Assembly (NCBI GenBank): GCA_039586095.1
Contig: JBDHLB010000002.1
Location: 62,001-126,000, forward strand
Length of the DNA: 64,000 nt
Origin: JBDHBD01 sp039586095
GTDB lineage: Bacteria > Gemmatimonadota > Gemmatimonadetes > Palauibacterales > Palauibacteraceae
Direction of reading: 5' to 3'
Below the pieces are notes generated by a model, which saw only the letters and a program-made list of their open reading frames with translations, searched no databases and was not told where the DNA came from. How positions within the stretch are numbered: the stretch's first letter is position 1; each line of letters starts with the position of its first letter. The position numbers and the translations under genes were made by a program. Below are positions 1 to 7,481 of the stretch, in pieces.

Positions 1-888
1 TCCCACAGCCGCACCCAGCGGATTGCCGCCGAACGTGGAGCCGTGATCACCCGGGGTGAAAACGTCCATAATCTCCTTGCGGGCGAGAATCGCGGATACC
101 GGATACACGCCGCCCCCCAACGCTTTCCCTACGATCAGGATGTCGCCCCGTGTTTCGTCGTAGTCGCCGCAGAATAGTCTTCCCGTGCGGCCGAGCCCGG
201 TCTGAATCTCGTCGTTCAGGACCAGGACGTTGCGGTCATGGCACATCTCGGCACAGCAGGCCAGCCAGCGGTCGGGTGGAACGACCACGCCGCCTTCCCC
301 CTGAATCGGTTCGACCAGGAAACCGACCGTGTTATCGGTAAGCGCGTCCTGCAGGGCCTTCGCGTCGCCGTAGGGGATCATCTTGAAGCCCGGCGTGAAC
401 GGCCCGAACCCCTGCCGGTACTGGGCCTCGCTCGAGAAACCCACGATCGTGGTGGTCCGCCCGTGAAAGTTGTTCTCGCAGACGATGATCTCGGCCTTGT
501 CCTCCGGCACGCCCTTGACCAGGTAGCCCCACTTTCGCGCCGCCTTGATGGCCGTTTCCACGGCCTCGGCGCCCGTGTTCATCGGGAGCGCTGCCTCGAA
601 GCCCGTCGCCTCGCACAGCTCGCGCAGAAACGGGCCCATCTGATCGTTTTGGAACGCCCGGGACGTCAGCGTGAGCTTGGCCGCCTGCTCTTCCATCGCC
701 GCGAGAATCTTCGGATGGCGATGGCCCTGGTTGAGCGCCGAGTAGGCCGCCAGCATGTCCAGGTATCGGTTGCCGTCCACGTCCCACATCCAGCAGCCCT
801 CCCCGCGCTCGATGACGACGGGGAGCGGATGATAGTTGTGGGCACCCCAGTGCTCGGCTTCGTCGATGAAGGTCTGCGTCTTGGTCAT
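1..888 (-). CDS. rocD: Ornithine aminotransferase (ornithine--oxo-acid transaminase), 3' end cut off by the window
   Basis: PLP-dependent class III aminotransferase that would move the delta-amino group of ornithine to 2-oxoglutarate, giving glutamate semialdehyde in arginine/proline metabolism; cytosolic. The 296 visible codons start at MTKTQTFIDEAEHWGAHNYH. They contain FHGRTTTIVGFS, the PLP-pocket aspartate region LVLNDEIQTGLGRTG, the Schiff-base lysine motif VGKALGGGVYPVSA, and the HGSTFGGNPLGAAVG block at the window edge. NDEIQTGLGRTG and GGGVYPVSA fit ornithine aminotransferase better than acetylornithine aminotransferase ArgD, which remains the main alternative. About 100 C-terminal residues lie outside the window. 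It is transcribed leftward and its promoter must lie in 889-1195. Confidence 0.85.
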   Translation of the reverse strand, partial: MTKTQTFIDEAEHWGAHNYHPLPVVIERGEGCWMWDVDGNRYLDMLAAYSALNQGHRHPKILAAMEEQAAKLTLTSRAFQNDQMGPFLRELCEATGFEAALPMNTGAEAVETAIKAARKWGYLVKGVPEDKAEIIVCENNFHGRTTTIVGFSSEAQYRQGFGPFTPGFKMIPYGDAKALQDALTDNTVGFLVEPIQGEGGVVVPPDRWLACCAEMCHDRNVLVLNDEIQTGLGRTGRLFCGDYDETRGDILIVGKALGGGVYPVSAILARKEIMDVFTPGDHGSTFGGNPLGAAVG

Positions 889-1195
889 CTCGCGACTCTC
901 TGCTCCGGTCCGATCGGCGATACAGGCCGCGCCCCTGCCTCGATTCCTCGAGACCCGCCAATTACGAAACGCCAGGGTTTTTTTGGGCTACCCGCGGGAA
1001 AGCAGATGCTTCCCCATGGCGCGACGATCCGCGCAGCAATCCGCACCGCACCCTGCACATCGATGTGGCGGCGGAGTGGGACTCCGACTGTGGTGCGGGC
1101 GGCAAAGCGTGCAAGCTACGTGCGCGAAAGATGTGCCGCAGCCCCCCACAATGCCGAGCGCCCGCAGCCGCAGTTCGGCTCGGCTGCGGACTGAA
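889..1195. other. Intergenic stretch between rocD and the DUF433/DUF5615 pair
   Basis: No convincing gene. It should hold the leftward rocD promoter and the 3' end of the upstream leftward operon. A GC-rich hairpin with 8-bp arms at 1162-1169 and 1182-1189 lies just beyond the toxin stop codon and could end that transcript, although no U-run follows. A T7 run at 975-981 interrupts otherwise GC-rich DNA. Reading frames here lack recognisable protein character. Confidence 0.5.
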
Positions 1196-1567
1196 TCAGG
1201 GTTCCGTTCGTAGCCACGCGGAGCGGCCGGCTGCAAAGGCCGAATCGTCCGCTTCCTTGCGGTACCAATCTTCCACGGCTCGAGCGTGCGCGACCGTGTC
1301 GGACGGATCGAGGCCGGGTGGAACGAACAGAACGCCGGGAAACGTGCGACCGGCGCCGGCATACGCTTCGGACAGGCGGCTGAAGTCGGCGTAGTTGCGT
1401 GTGACGATCACGCAGCCGTCGGCGATCGCGTACTCGAGGAGCTGCTGCGGTCCCTCGCCTGCCAGACCCTCGATACCGGCGTGGACGACCGGGACCCCCG
1501 CGCGCTCGAGCTCCTCGTACGCAGCGACCGGGAACCCCACGTCCAGCAGGAGCCACGGGCCCGTCAT
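1196..1567 (-). CDS. DUF5615-type PIN-like protein, probable toxin of a toxin-antitoxin pair
   Basis: A 123-residue protein starting MTGPWLLLDVGFPVAAYEEL. The N-terminal hydrophobic strand with Asp (LLLDVGF), a central DGCVIVTRNYADFSRL segment with a second Asp, and the closing FPGVLFVPPG match the PIN-like DUF5615 family, whose members are predicted nucleases usually found beside DUF433 proteins. The start overlaps the stop of the upstream DUF433 gene in an ATGA, so the two are translationally coupled. Much longer versions of this frame exist upstream but run through the DUF433 gene in another register and look non-coding. Toxin activity is inferred from family and context. Confidence 0.7.
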   Translation of the reverse strand: MTGPWLLLDVGFPVAAYEELERAGVPVVHAGIEGLAGEGPQQLLEYAIADGCVIVTRNYADFSRLSEAYAGAGRTFPGVLFVPPGLDPSDTVAHARAVEDWYRKEADDSAFAAGRSAWLRTEP

Positions 1568-1968
1568 GGTGCCTCCGTATCGCTTCTCAGCGCTCCGCGG
1601 GCGATGCGCTCGTTCTCGGCCAGGATCCGATCGACATCGTCGGGCATGGCTTTGTAGAACTCGAGCGCCTGATCGATGCTCGCGGCATCCAGCCAGGAGA
1701 AATGCGCGTAGAGTCTCTCGCGATCGGGTCCGTAGCGTCGTGAGATGCTCACGATCTCCCACACCTCGGGCCCGTGCCGCAGCGCCGCCCGGCGACCGAA
1801 CACGCCCTCTCGAAACTCCAGCGCCGGATAGCGCTGCAGGGTCACCCATTCCTCGATGATCCGCCGCAGGCCCTGGCTCGGACCCAGCGTGTGGCGGGCG
1901 AAGAAGCCCCGGACCTCGTCGTCCAGGTCTGCTGTCAGACGAGTGCACAGCGGAGATGTGTTCGCCAT
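1564..1968 (-). CDS. DUF433-domain protein, probable antitoxin partner
   Basis: A 134-residue protein. The C-terminal half (about residues 48-125) has the DUF433 pattern: a REGVFGRRAALRHGPEVWEI segment, a conserved aromatic/serine stretch YAHFSWLDAASIDQALEFY, and an acidic tail DDVDRILAENERIA. DUF433 proteins contain a small helix-turn-helix-like domain and commonly form two-gene modules with DUF5615 PIN-like proteins. Here the stop overlaps the ATG of the DUF5615 gene by four bases. The N-terminal 45 residues (TADLDDEVRGFFARHT) are an extension beyond the core domain. A three-copy AT-rich repeat about 100 bp upstream is a candidate autoregulatory operator. Confidence 0.7.
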   Translation of the reverse strand: MANTSPLCTRLTADLDDEVRGFFARHTLGPSQGLRRIIEEWVTLQRYPALEFREGVFGRRAALRHGPEVWEIVSISRRYGPDRERLYAHFSWLDAASIDQALEFYKAMPDDVDRILAENERIARGALRSDTEAP

Positions 1969-2069
1969 GTGGAGTGTCCTGCCTCGATGTCCCCTGCGAG
2001 CGGCCGACCTTCAGTCTCTGAGCAGGTAGCGCAGGCTCACGCACCCAGTAGGTGCGATTTCATTCTTCT

Positions 2070-2096
2070 GTATACAATGTATACAATGTATACACA
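2070..2096. repeat. Three tandem 9-bp units, candidate operator
   Basis: The unit GTATACAAT occurs at 2070-2078 and 2079-2087, with a variant GTATACACA at 2088-2096. Each unit begins with the perfect palindrome GTATAC. This is an AT-rich patch in GC-rich DNA, lying between the leftward DUF433/DUF5615 pair (start 1968) and rightward ubiE (start 2180). Phased palindromic iterons are typical of an operator for a small dimeric DNA-binding protein such as the DUF433 antitoxin; that assignment is inference. Confidence 0.5.
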
Positions 2097-2179
2097 AGCG
2101 GGCACGAAGCGAGGCACGGTGAGTGAAGACCCGCGCGCGCTTTCAGTTCCTGTGCCTCGACGGTACTTTCGGCCCGCTT

Positions 2180-2953
2180 ATGAACGAGGACAGATCACTG
2201 CCCGGCCGCATTCGAGGCGAGATCGATGATCCGGCCCGCAAACGTCGCTACGTGCGGCGTTTGTTCGGGCGCATCGCGCGTCGCTACGACGTGACGAACG
2301 ATGTCATGTCGCTGGGTCTCCATCGGGCGTGGAAGAGGCGGGTGCTTTCTATTGCCCGGATCCAGCCAGGGGATCGCGTGCTGGATCTGGCGGCCGGAAC
2401 TGGCGACCTCGCGCTCGCGGCCGGCGAGCTGGCCGCGCCCGAGCTGCCGGACTCCGGCAGGGCGGGCCTTGTGATCGCCGCCGATCTGACACTCGAGATG
2501 ATGCGTGTCGGGCGGGGGCGGCCGGGCGGACGCGAGATCCCATGGGTCGGCTGCGACGCGTTACGCCTGCCGTTCCCGGAGGGCACGTTCGATTCCGTAG
2601 TGATCGGATACGGACTGCGGAACTTCGCGACTCTGACGGAGAGCCTGGTCGAGATTCGCCGCTGTCTGCGCCCGGGGGGCCGGCTGGTCGCGCTGGACTT
2701 CGGCAAGCCACGGTCGAACTCGTTGCGTGGCGCCTACCTCAGGTATCTGGACGTGTCCTCGCGCGTCGTCGGCTGGCTGCTCCATCGTGATGTGGAAGCC
2801 TACGTCTACATCCCGGAGTCGCTCAGGAAGTACCCGGGGCAGCGGGGCGTCAGCGAGCTCATGAAGGAGGCCGGATTCGTGCGCTGCGGCTCGACGGATC
2901 TCCTGGCGGGCACGATGGCGATCAACTTCGGCGAGCGCCCTGCGAGACGGTAG
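2180..2953 (+). CDS. ubiE: Demethylmenaquinone/ubiquinone methyltransferase UbiE/MenG
   Basis: C-methyltransferase that methylates demethylmenaquinone (or the ubiquinone precursor) using S-adenosylmethionine. The start MNEDRSLPGRIRGEIDD at 2180 is chosen because family homology begins directly after it; an in-frame ATG at 2123 adds 19 unlike residues. Visible are the N-terminal family signature ARRYDVTNDVMSLGLHRAWK, SAM motif I VLDLAAGTGDLALAA, GYGLRNF after motif II (the UbiE signature), the post-motif CLRPGGRLVALDFGKP, and the closing GTMAINFG. Length (257 residues) is usual. It has no menaquinone-pathway neighbours here. Menaquinone is the likelier substrate, by inference from the presumed phylum. 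Confidence 0.9.
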   Translation: MNEDRSLPGRIRGEIDDPARKRRYVRRLFGRIARRYDVTNDVMSLGLHRAWKRRVLSIARIQPGDRVLDLAAGTGDLALAAGELAAPELPDSGRAGLVIAADLTLEMMRVGRGRPGGREIPWVGCDALRLPFPEGTFDSVVIGYGLRNFATLTESLVEIRRCLRPGGRLVALDFGKPRSNSLRGAYLRYLDVSSRVVGWLLHRDVEAYVYIPESLRKYPGQRGVSELMKEAGFVRCGSTDLLAGTMAINFGERPARR

Positions 2954-2994
2954 AGATCTCGGTGATCTCGCCGCGGCGGGCACCCGGTAACGGC

Positions 2995-3026
2995 AGATAG
3001 AAAAGCGGCCCCCCGAAGGCGGCCGC
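2995..3026 (-). terminator. Rho-independent terminator of the AbrB-like gene
   Basis: Read leftward, a GC-rich hairpin with 6-bp arms (3021-3026 and 3005-3010) is followed by TTTTCTATC (3004 downward). It lies about 70 bp past the stop of the leftward AbrB-like gene. There is no U-run in the rightward direction, so it would not terminate ubiE efficiently. Confidence 0.6.
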
Positions 3027-3092
3027 CAAGCCCATGCGGTGGGCAGTCTCGAGTCTATCGCCGGTTCACATCGGCAGCTCTATCTCGGTCGC

Positions 3093-3284
3093 TCAGTCGG
3101 TGGCCTCTCCGGACGTCTTCCACATAGTGATCTGTCGTTGACCCGTCTCGCTCTCTTCCAGACGTGCCTTCAGCAAATCACCGTCGGCCAGGCCCAAATC
3201 GTCTCGCATCTCTTGAGGAATCGTGATACGGCCACCGCTGCCGATAGGGATCTTGGAGTAGTATACGACACGGTAGATGGCCAT
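3093..3284 (-). CDS. AbrB/MazE-type (SpoVT-AbrB) DNA-binding protein, orphan antitoxin-like
   Basis: A 63-residue protein, MAIYRVVYYSKIPIGSGGRI and onward. The swapped-hairpin signature is clear: a strand with GSGGRITIPQEMRDDLGLADGD, then LKARLEE and a terminal strand QITMWK. The start at 3284 is fixed by a strong AAGGAGG ribosome-binding site six bases upstream; the longer frame runs into non-coding sequence. A TATACT -10-like hexamer sits at 3329-3334 on the same strand. In MazEF-type modules such a protein neutralises an adjacent toxin, but no toxin gene lies on either side. It may act alone as a regulator or as the antitoxin of a distant toxin. Confidence 0.8.
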   Translation of the reverse strand: MAIYRVVYYSKIPIGSGGRITIPQEMRDDLGLADGDLLKARLEESETGQRQITMWKTSGEATD

Positions 3285-3489
3285 ATCGCCTCCTTCAGAG
3301 GGTCGTGTTCGCGGGCACGCAAACGTACAGTATAACGAAATTTGGCGACTCTCGTGAGGCATGGCGTCGAAAGTCGGTCCCGGGCGACCGGCAGGCTGCT
3401 TGCGACGCGTCCACCGGGCCACGATCATCCTCTCGATCTGCGTCATCCGAACCCGGCAGCGGCCGATCCTCAGGATCGACACGGTGAGC

Positions 3490-4560
3490 ATGCAATCCCA
3501 GGACTTCCACACGGCGCGTGGAGCGGACCCCGCCATCCGGCTGACGGGCGTCACCAAGCGATTCGGTCACAATGTGGCCGTGCGCGACCTCGATCTCGCG
3601 GTTCCGCAGGGTTCGATCTACGGTCTACTGGGACCCAACGGGGCCGGAAAGACCACCACGATCCGGATCATCCTCGACATCCTGGGAGCCGACGCCGGTC
3701 AGGTGGAGGTCCTGGGATCCTCCAACGTGGAAACCGTCCGCGGCGACATCGGCTATCTGCCCGAAGAGCGCGGACTCTATCAAAAGATGAAGGTGATCGA
3801 GCTGCTCGAGTTCTTCGGGGAGCTCAAGGGGATGGGCCGGAAGGCGGCCCGGCAGGAGGCGGAGCTCGGGCTGGAGCGACTCGGACTGGCCGAGCGGGCG
3901 GGTGAGAAACTCGAGGCGTACTCGAAGGGGATGCAGCAGAAAGTCCAGTTTCTCACCACGATCCTCCATCACCCGAAGCTGCTGATCCTGGACGAGCCGT
4001 TCAGCGGTCTCGACCCCCTCAACGTGGATCTCCTCAAGCAGATCGTGCTCGAACGGCAGCGTGAAGGGGCGACGGTGCTGTTCTCCACCCACATGATCGA
4101 GGACGCCGAGCGTCTGTGTCAGCGCGTTTGCATGATCGCGGGTGCCACGAAGGTTCTGGACGGCACGGTCTCCGAGGTGAAGGCCGCGTCCGGCCGACGT
4201 GAGGTCGCAATCCGCTACGAAGGCAGCGGAGCGTTTCTCGACGCGCCCGGTCTCGTGGAGCGGGTGAGCGACCACGGGCGCTACGTTGAGGTGCGCATGG
4301 CCGACGGGGCCGACGCACAGGAACTCCTCGAGCGGGCCGTGGCGGCTGGCGTACGCATCAACCGGTTCGAACTCATCGAACCGTCGCTGAGGGAGATCTT
4401 CATCGAGAAGGCGACGCGGGCCGGCCTCGGCGCCGAGGCCCGGGAGGAGCCGCCAGCCGAGGATTGGCCGGAGCCCGGGTCGATGGCCGGGGTCCCGGCG
4501 GGCTCCGGTGCCGCGGAGATCGGCACGGGCGGCCCGGGCGCGCCAGGCGCAGGAGGGTGA
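3490..4560 (+). CDS. ABC transporter ATP-binding protein, NatA-type exporter
   Basis: A 356-residue ATPase subunit of an ABC-2 exporter. ABC domain residues 15-240 show Walker A GPNGAGKTTT, Q-loop region GYLPEERGLY, signature YSKGMQQKVQ, Walker B LLILDEPFSGLDP and the switch histidine in STHMIEDAE. The C-terminal 110 residues include a DUF4162-like strand region ending SLREIFIEKATR, typical of NatA/YhaQ proteins, then a low-complexity Gly/Pro/Ala tail. The start at 3490 (ATG) fits the domain; a GTG at 3484 is equally possible. The stop lies one base before the GTG of the permease gene. The substrate cannot be read from sequence; Na+ or an antimicrobial compound are the usual ones for this family. 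Confidence 0.88.
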   Translation: MQSQDFHTARGADPAIRLTGVTKRFGHNVAVRDLDLAVPQGSIYGLLGPNGAGKTTTIRIILDILGADAGQVEVLGSSNVETVRGDIGYLPEERGLYQKMKVIELLEFFGELKGMGRKAARQEAELGLERLGLAERAGEKLEAYSKGMQQKVQFLTTILHHPKLLILDEPFSGLDPLNVDLLKQIVLERQREGATVLFSTHMIEDAERLCQRVCMIAGATKVLDGTVSEVKAASGRREVAIRYEGSGAFLDAPGLVERVSDHGRYVEVRMADGADAQELLERAVAAGVRINRFELIEPSLREIFIEKATRAGLGAEAREEPPAEDWPEPGSMAGVPAGSGAAEIGTGGPGAPGAGG

Positions 4561-4561
4561 C

Positions 4562-5851
4562 GTGAAGCTCCTGTCCCCGAAAGTGCTGGCGATCGTGAGG
4601 CGCGAATACCTGCAGCGCGTTCGCTCGCGCTGGTTCCTGATCGCGACCTTCGGTGTGCCCGTTCTGCTGATCGGGTTTGGTGCGGTGAGCGGGCTCTTCA
4701 TCGCCGGCGGGGAACGTCAGACCTCCGACCTGACGACCGGCATCGTGGATCGAACCGGCGAGTTGGGCGATCTCGTGGTCGAGGAGCTGCTGCGCGACTC
4801 GCTGCTGGCCACGAATCGGACCGCCCAGGCCGCACTGTCGGACGAATCGCTGCGGGCCGACCTCCTGAACTCCGAGTACGACGTCTACCTGGTGCTACCC
4901 GAAGAGCTGGCCCCCGGGCAGGACGAGATAGCGGAGGTGGACCTGGAGCTCCTCGCTCGCGAGAACGTCAACATCGGGACCCGCCGCAGCATCCGGCAGG
5001 CCGTGAACCGGGCGCTCGTGCGAGCCCGGCTGCTGGCCGCAGGCGTCGTAGGGATCGATCCCGGGGAGCTCCTCGCCGCCGCGTCCGTCGATGTGATCAA
5101 CGTCACCGAGGAGGGGAGCGCACGCTCGCAGGAGGTGTTCGAGGCGATCAGCTTCATCGTCGCGTTCCTCTTCTACATGATCCTCATCTTCTACGGTCAG
5201 ATGATCGTCCGCTCGGTCGTCGAAGAGAAGACGACGGACATCGTCGAGATCATGGTCTCGTCCGTACGGCCGTGGGAGCTGATGCTGGGCAAGATCGTCG
5301 GCGTGGGTGCGGTCGGCCTCACTCAGATCGTGATCTGGGCGACGGTGATCGGGGTCGGCATTCTGTACGGGCTGACGGCTGGCGCGGCGGCGCTGGGCGA
5401 GGCAGGGATCGATCTGAGCGAGATCGCGGTCCCGCTTGGGACCGTGCTCGGCGTGCTCGCATTCCTCATCCTCGGCTACCTGCTGTACTCCGGGCTGTTC
5501 GCGGCGGCCGGAGCGACGATCAGCAACGAACAGGATGCGCAGCACGTGATGTGGCCCGTGTTGATCCTGATCATCCTGCCGTTCATCGCGGCACAGGGGA
5601 TCATCGGCAACCCGAACACACCGATGGCGATCGCCCTTTCGCTGGTGCCGTTCTTCAGCCCGCTACTCATGTCGTCGCGCATGATGGTGTCGACGATTCC
5701 CTTGTGGCAGTGGGCCAGCGCGCTCGTCCTGCTCGTCGCGTGCATCGGCGGAGCCGCCTGGGTGGCGGGCCGGATCTATCGGGTGGGGATCCTGATGAAG
5801 GGGAAACGACCCAACCTGCCGGAAGTCGTACGCTGGGTTCGCCACGGGTAG
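4562..5851 (+). CDS. ABC-2 family permease, NatB-type
   Basis: A 429-residue membrane partner of the preceding ATPase. The GTG start at 4562 directly follows the ATPase stop (4558-4560), giving MKLLSPKVLAIVRREYLQRV. Transmembrane segment 1 is at about residues 24-48, followed by a large extracytoplasmic domain (about 50-190). A cluster of five or six membrane spans follows: SFIVAFLFYMILIFYGQMIV, VGLTQIVIWATVIGVGILYG, LGVLAFLILGYLLYSGLFAA, VLILIILPFIAAQGII and ASALVLLVACIGGAAWVAGR. EEKTTDIVEIMVSSVRPWEL is the family motif between spans 2 and 3. The protein completes a two-gene exporter operon. Confidence 0.88.
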   Translation: MKLLSPKVLAIVRREYLQRVRSRWFLIATFGVPVLLIGFGAVSGLFIAGGERQTSDLTTGIVDRTGELGDLVVEELLRDSLLATNRTAQAALSDESLRADLLNSEYDVYLVLPEELAPGQDEIAEVDLELLARENVNIGTRRSIRQAVNRALVRARLLAAGVVGIDPGELLAAASVDVINVTEEGSARSQEVFEAISFIVAFLFYMILIFYGQMIVRSVVEEKTTDIVEIMVSSVRPWELMLGKIVGVGAVGLTQIVIWATVIGVGILYGLTAGAAALGEAGIDLSEIAVPLGTVLGVLAFLILGYLLYSGLFAAAGATISNEQDAQHVMWPVLILIILPFIAAQGIIGNPNTPMAIALSLVPFFSPLLMSSRMMVSTIPLWQWASALVLLVACIGGAAWVAGRIYRVGILMKGKRPNLPEVVRWVRHG

Positions 5852-5880
5852 CCGCCGGAGCCGTCGGGATCGTTCGAATT

Positions 5881-6786
5881 GTGGCGGGGATCGCGACGCT
5901 CGTACCGCTCGCGTCGTCGGTTGCCTCGTGCGGCCCGCGGCCTGCGACGGTCGTGCTCGCCGGAACCACATCGACACACGACACGGGGCTCCTGGATTCA
6001 CTGCTCGTCGCGTTCCGCGCCGAGCACCCGGAGTCGCGTGTGCGTGCCATGGCCGTGGGCAGCGGTGAGGCGCTGGAGTTGGGCCGAAGGGGTGACGTGG
6101 ACGTGCTGCTCGTGCACGCCCCCGCTGCCGAGCTCCGGTTCGTCGAGACGGGTCATGGGCACGACCGGGTCCCTCTCATGTACAACGATTTCATTCTGCT
6201 GGGCCCGCGCGACGATCCGGCCGGTGTCGCAGATGCCGGCACGGCCGCCGAGGCCCTCGCGGCCATCGCGCGAAATGAGGCGCCCTTCGTGTCGCGGGGT
6301 GACAGCTCGGGGACGCACGCGCGCGAGATGGCGTTGTGGGAGGCGGTCGGGCTGCGGGCCGGAGGCCGGGCGCCGAGCTGGTACATGGAGACCGGGCAAG
6401 GACAGGCCGAGACGGCCTTCATCGCGAGCGAACGCCAGGCCTACGTGCTGATCGATCGCGCGACCTTCACCGTCCTGCGCGATGATCTCGGGCTGGAGAT
6501 GTTGCTCGAAGGGGACCCGGCGCTCTTGAACCTCTACTCGGTGATCGTATCGTCGCGGGCGGCGCACCCGGAGGAGGCCACCCGTCTGGCGGGGTGGCTC
6601 ACATCGGAAGCAGGTCGCGCCGTGATTGCCCGTTTCGGGCAGGCCCAATTCGAGCAGCCGTTGTACTGGCCCCTCGTGGTCGGGGAATCTCTACCCTTCC
6701 GTCCCGTCCCCCCTGTACCGGATGGCCCTCCGATCTCAGCCGATACAATCCCGGCCGATGCGGCAGACCGGATGAGCGACGCATGA
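5881..6786 (+). CDS. tupA: Tungstate ABC transporter substrate-binding lipoprotein TupA
   Basis: Periplasmic tungstate-binding protein of about 300 residues. The signature TTSTHDTGLLDSLL near the N-terminus is the classic TupA oxyanion-binding motif, followed by AVGSGEALELGRRGDVDVLL, MYNDFILLGP, SRGDSSGTHAREM and YVLIDRATF, all family blocks. A hydrophobic leader ending LASSVASC suggests lipoprotein processing. The start is uncertain: GTG at 5881 is the only standard start close to the leader, but it gives no basic N-region, and the frame stays open well upstream inside the permease gene. The stop overlaps the tupB ATG in ATGA. The exporter genes end 30 bp upstream, so read-through transcription is possible. 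Confidence 0.85.
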   Translation: MAGIATLVPLASSVASCGPRPATVVLAGTTSTHDTGLLDSLLVAFRAEHPESRVRAMAVGSGEALELGRRGDVDVLLVHAPAAELRFVETGHGHDRVPLMYNDFILLGPRDDPAGVADAGTAAEALAAIARNEAPFVSRGDSSGTHAREMALWEAVGLRAGGRAPSWYMETGQGQAETAFIASERQAYVLIDRATFTVLRDDLGLEMLLEGDPALLNLYSVIVSSRAAHPEEATRLAGWLTSEAGRAVIARFGQAQFEQPLYWPLVVGESLPFRPVPPVPDGPPISADTIPADAADRMSDA

Positions 6787-7481
6787 ACCCGTTCGCCGAA
6801 GCGCTCGATCTGATCACGGCGGGTGATCTCTACGTGTGGGAGGTGATCCTGCGTTCGATCCGCATCTCGGGCAGTGCGCTCGCTTTCGCGATGCTGTTCG
6901 GCTTGCCGATCGGAGCGGCGATCGGTCTGTCACGCTTTCGGCTTCGTCGGCCCGTCATCGCGCTCGTCAATACAGGCCTGGCCCTCCCACCGGTCGTGGT
7001 GGGCCTGGCCGTCTTTCTTCTGGTCTCCCGCTCGGGGCCGCTGGGCGGGCTGGAGATTCTCTACTCGCCCGCTGCGATGATCCTGGCCCAAGCTGTCATT
7101 GCCGGACCGTACATTGCGGCCGTCAGCCTGGCGGCAGCGGATTCCGTTCCGCCGGACGTCCGGCTCCAGGCGCGGGCTCTGGGTGCCGGTCCGTTTCGCG
7201 CCACGCTCCTGCAGCTGCGAGAGGTTCGCACGTCTCTGGTGGCGGCGGTGGCGGCGGGCTTCGGAGCGATCATCAGCGAGGTGGGCGCCGTGATGATCGT
7301 GGGTGGCAACATCCTCGGTGAGACGCGCGTCATGACGACCGCCATCGTGCTGGAGACCCGGCGTGGAAACTTCGGTGTAGCCGTGGCGCTGGGCATCGTG
7401 CTGTTGCTTGTCGCGCTCTACGTGAACCTGCTTCTCCTACTTCTGGGCCGCTGGTCGATGCGGCGCCCGCCGACATCGTGA
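6783..7481 (+). CDS. tupB: Tungstate ABC transporter permease TupB
   Basis: A 232-residue inner-membrane permease starting MNPFAEALDLITAGDLYVWE. Five or six hydrophobic segments are visible, including SALAFAMLFGLPIGAAIG, PVVVGLAVFLLVS and ALGIVLLLVALYVNLLLLLL. The cytoplasmic EAA-loop equivalent is ALGAGPFRATLLQLREVRTS. The sequence GFGAIISEVGAVMIVGGNI is characteristic of the TupB/molybdate permease group. It overlaps tupA by four bases at its start and tupC by four bases at its end, so the three genes are tightly coupled. Frames beginning further upstream lie inside tupA and are not needed. Confidence 0.9.
   Translation: MNPFAEALDLITAGDLYVWEVILRSIRISGSALAFAMLFGLPIGAAIGLSRFRLRRPVIALVNTGLALPPVVVGLAVFLLVSRSGPLGGLEILYSPAAMILAQAVIAGPYIAAVSLAAADSVPPDVRLQARALGAGPFRATLLQLREVRTSLVAAVAAGFGAIISEVGAVMIVGGNILGETRVMTTAIVLETRRGNFGVAVALGIVLLLVALYVNLLLLLLGRWSMRRPPTS

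Noticed and set aside
332..961. 209-codon frame on the same strand as rocD
   Set aside because: The aminotransferase motifs are in a different register that stays open to the window edge.
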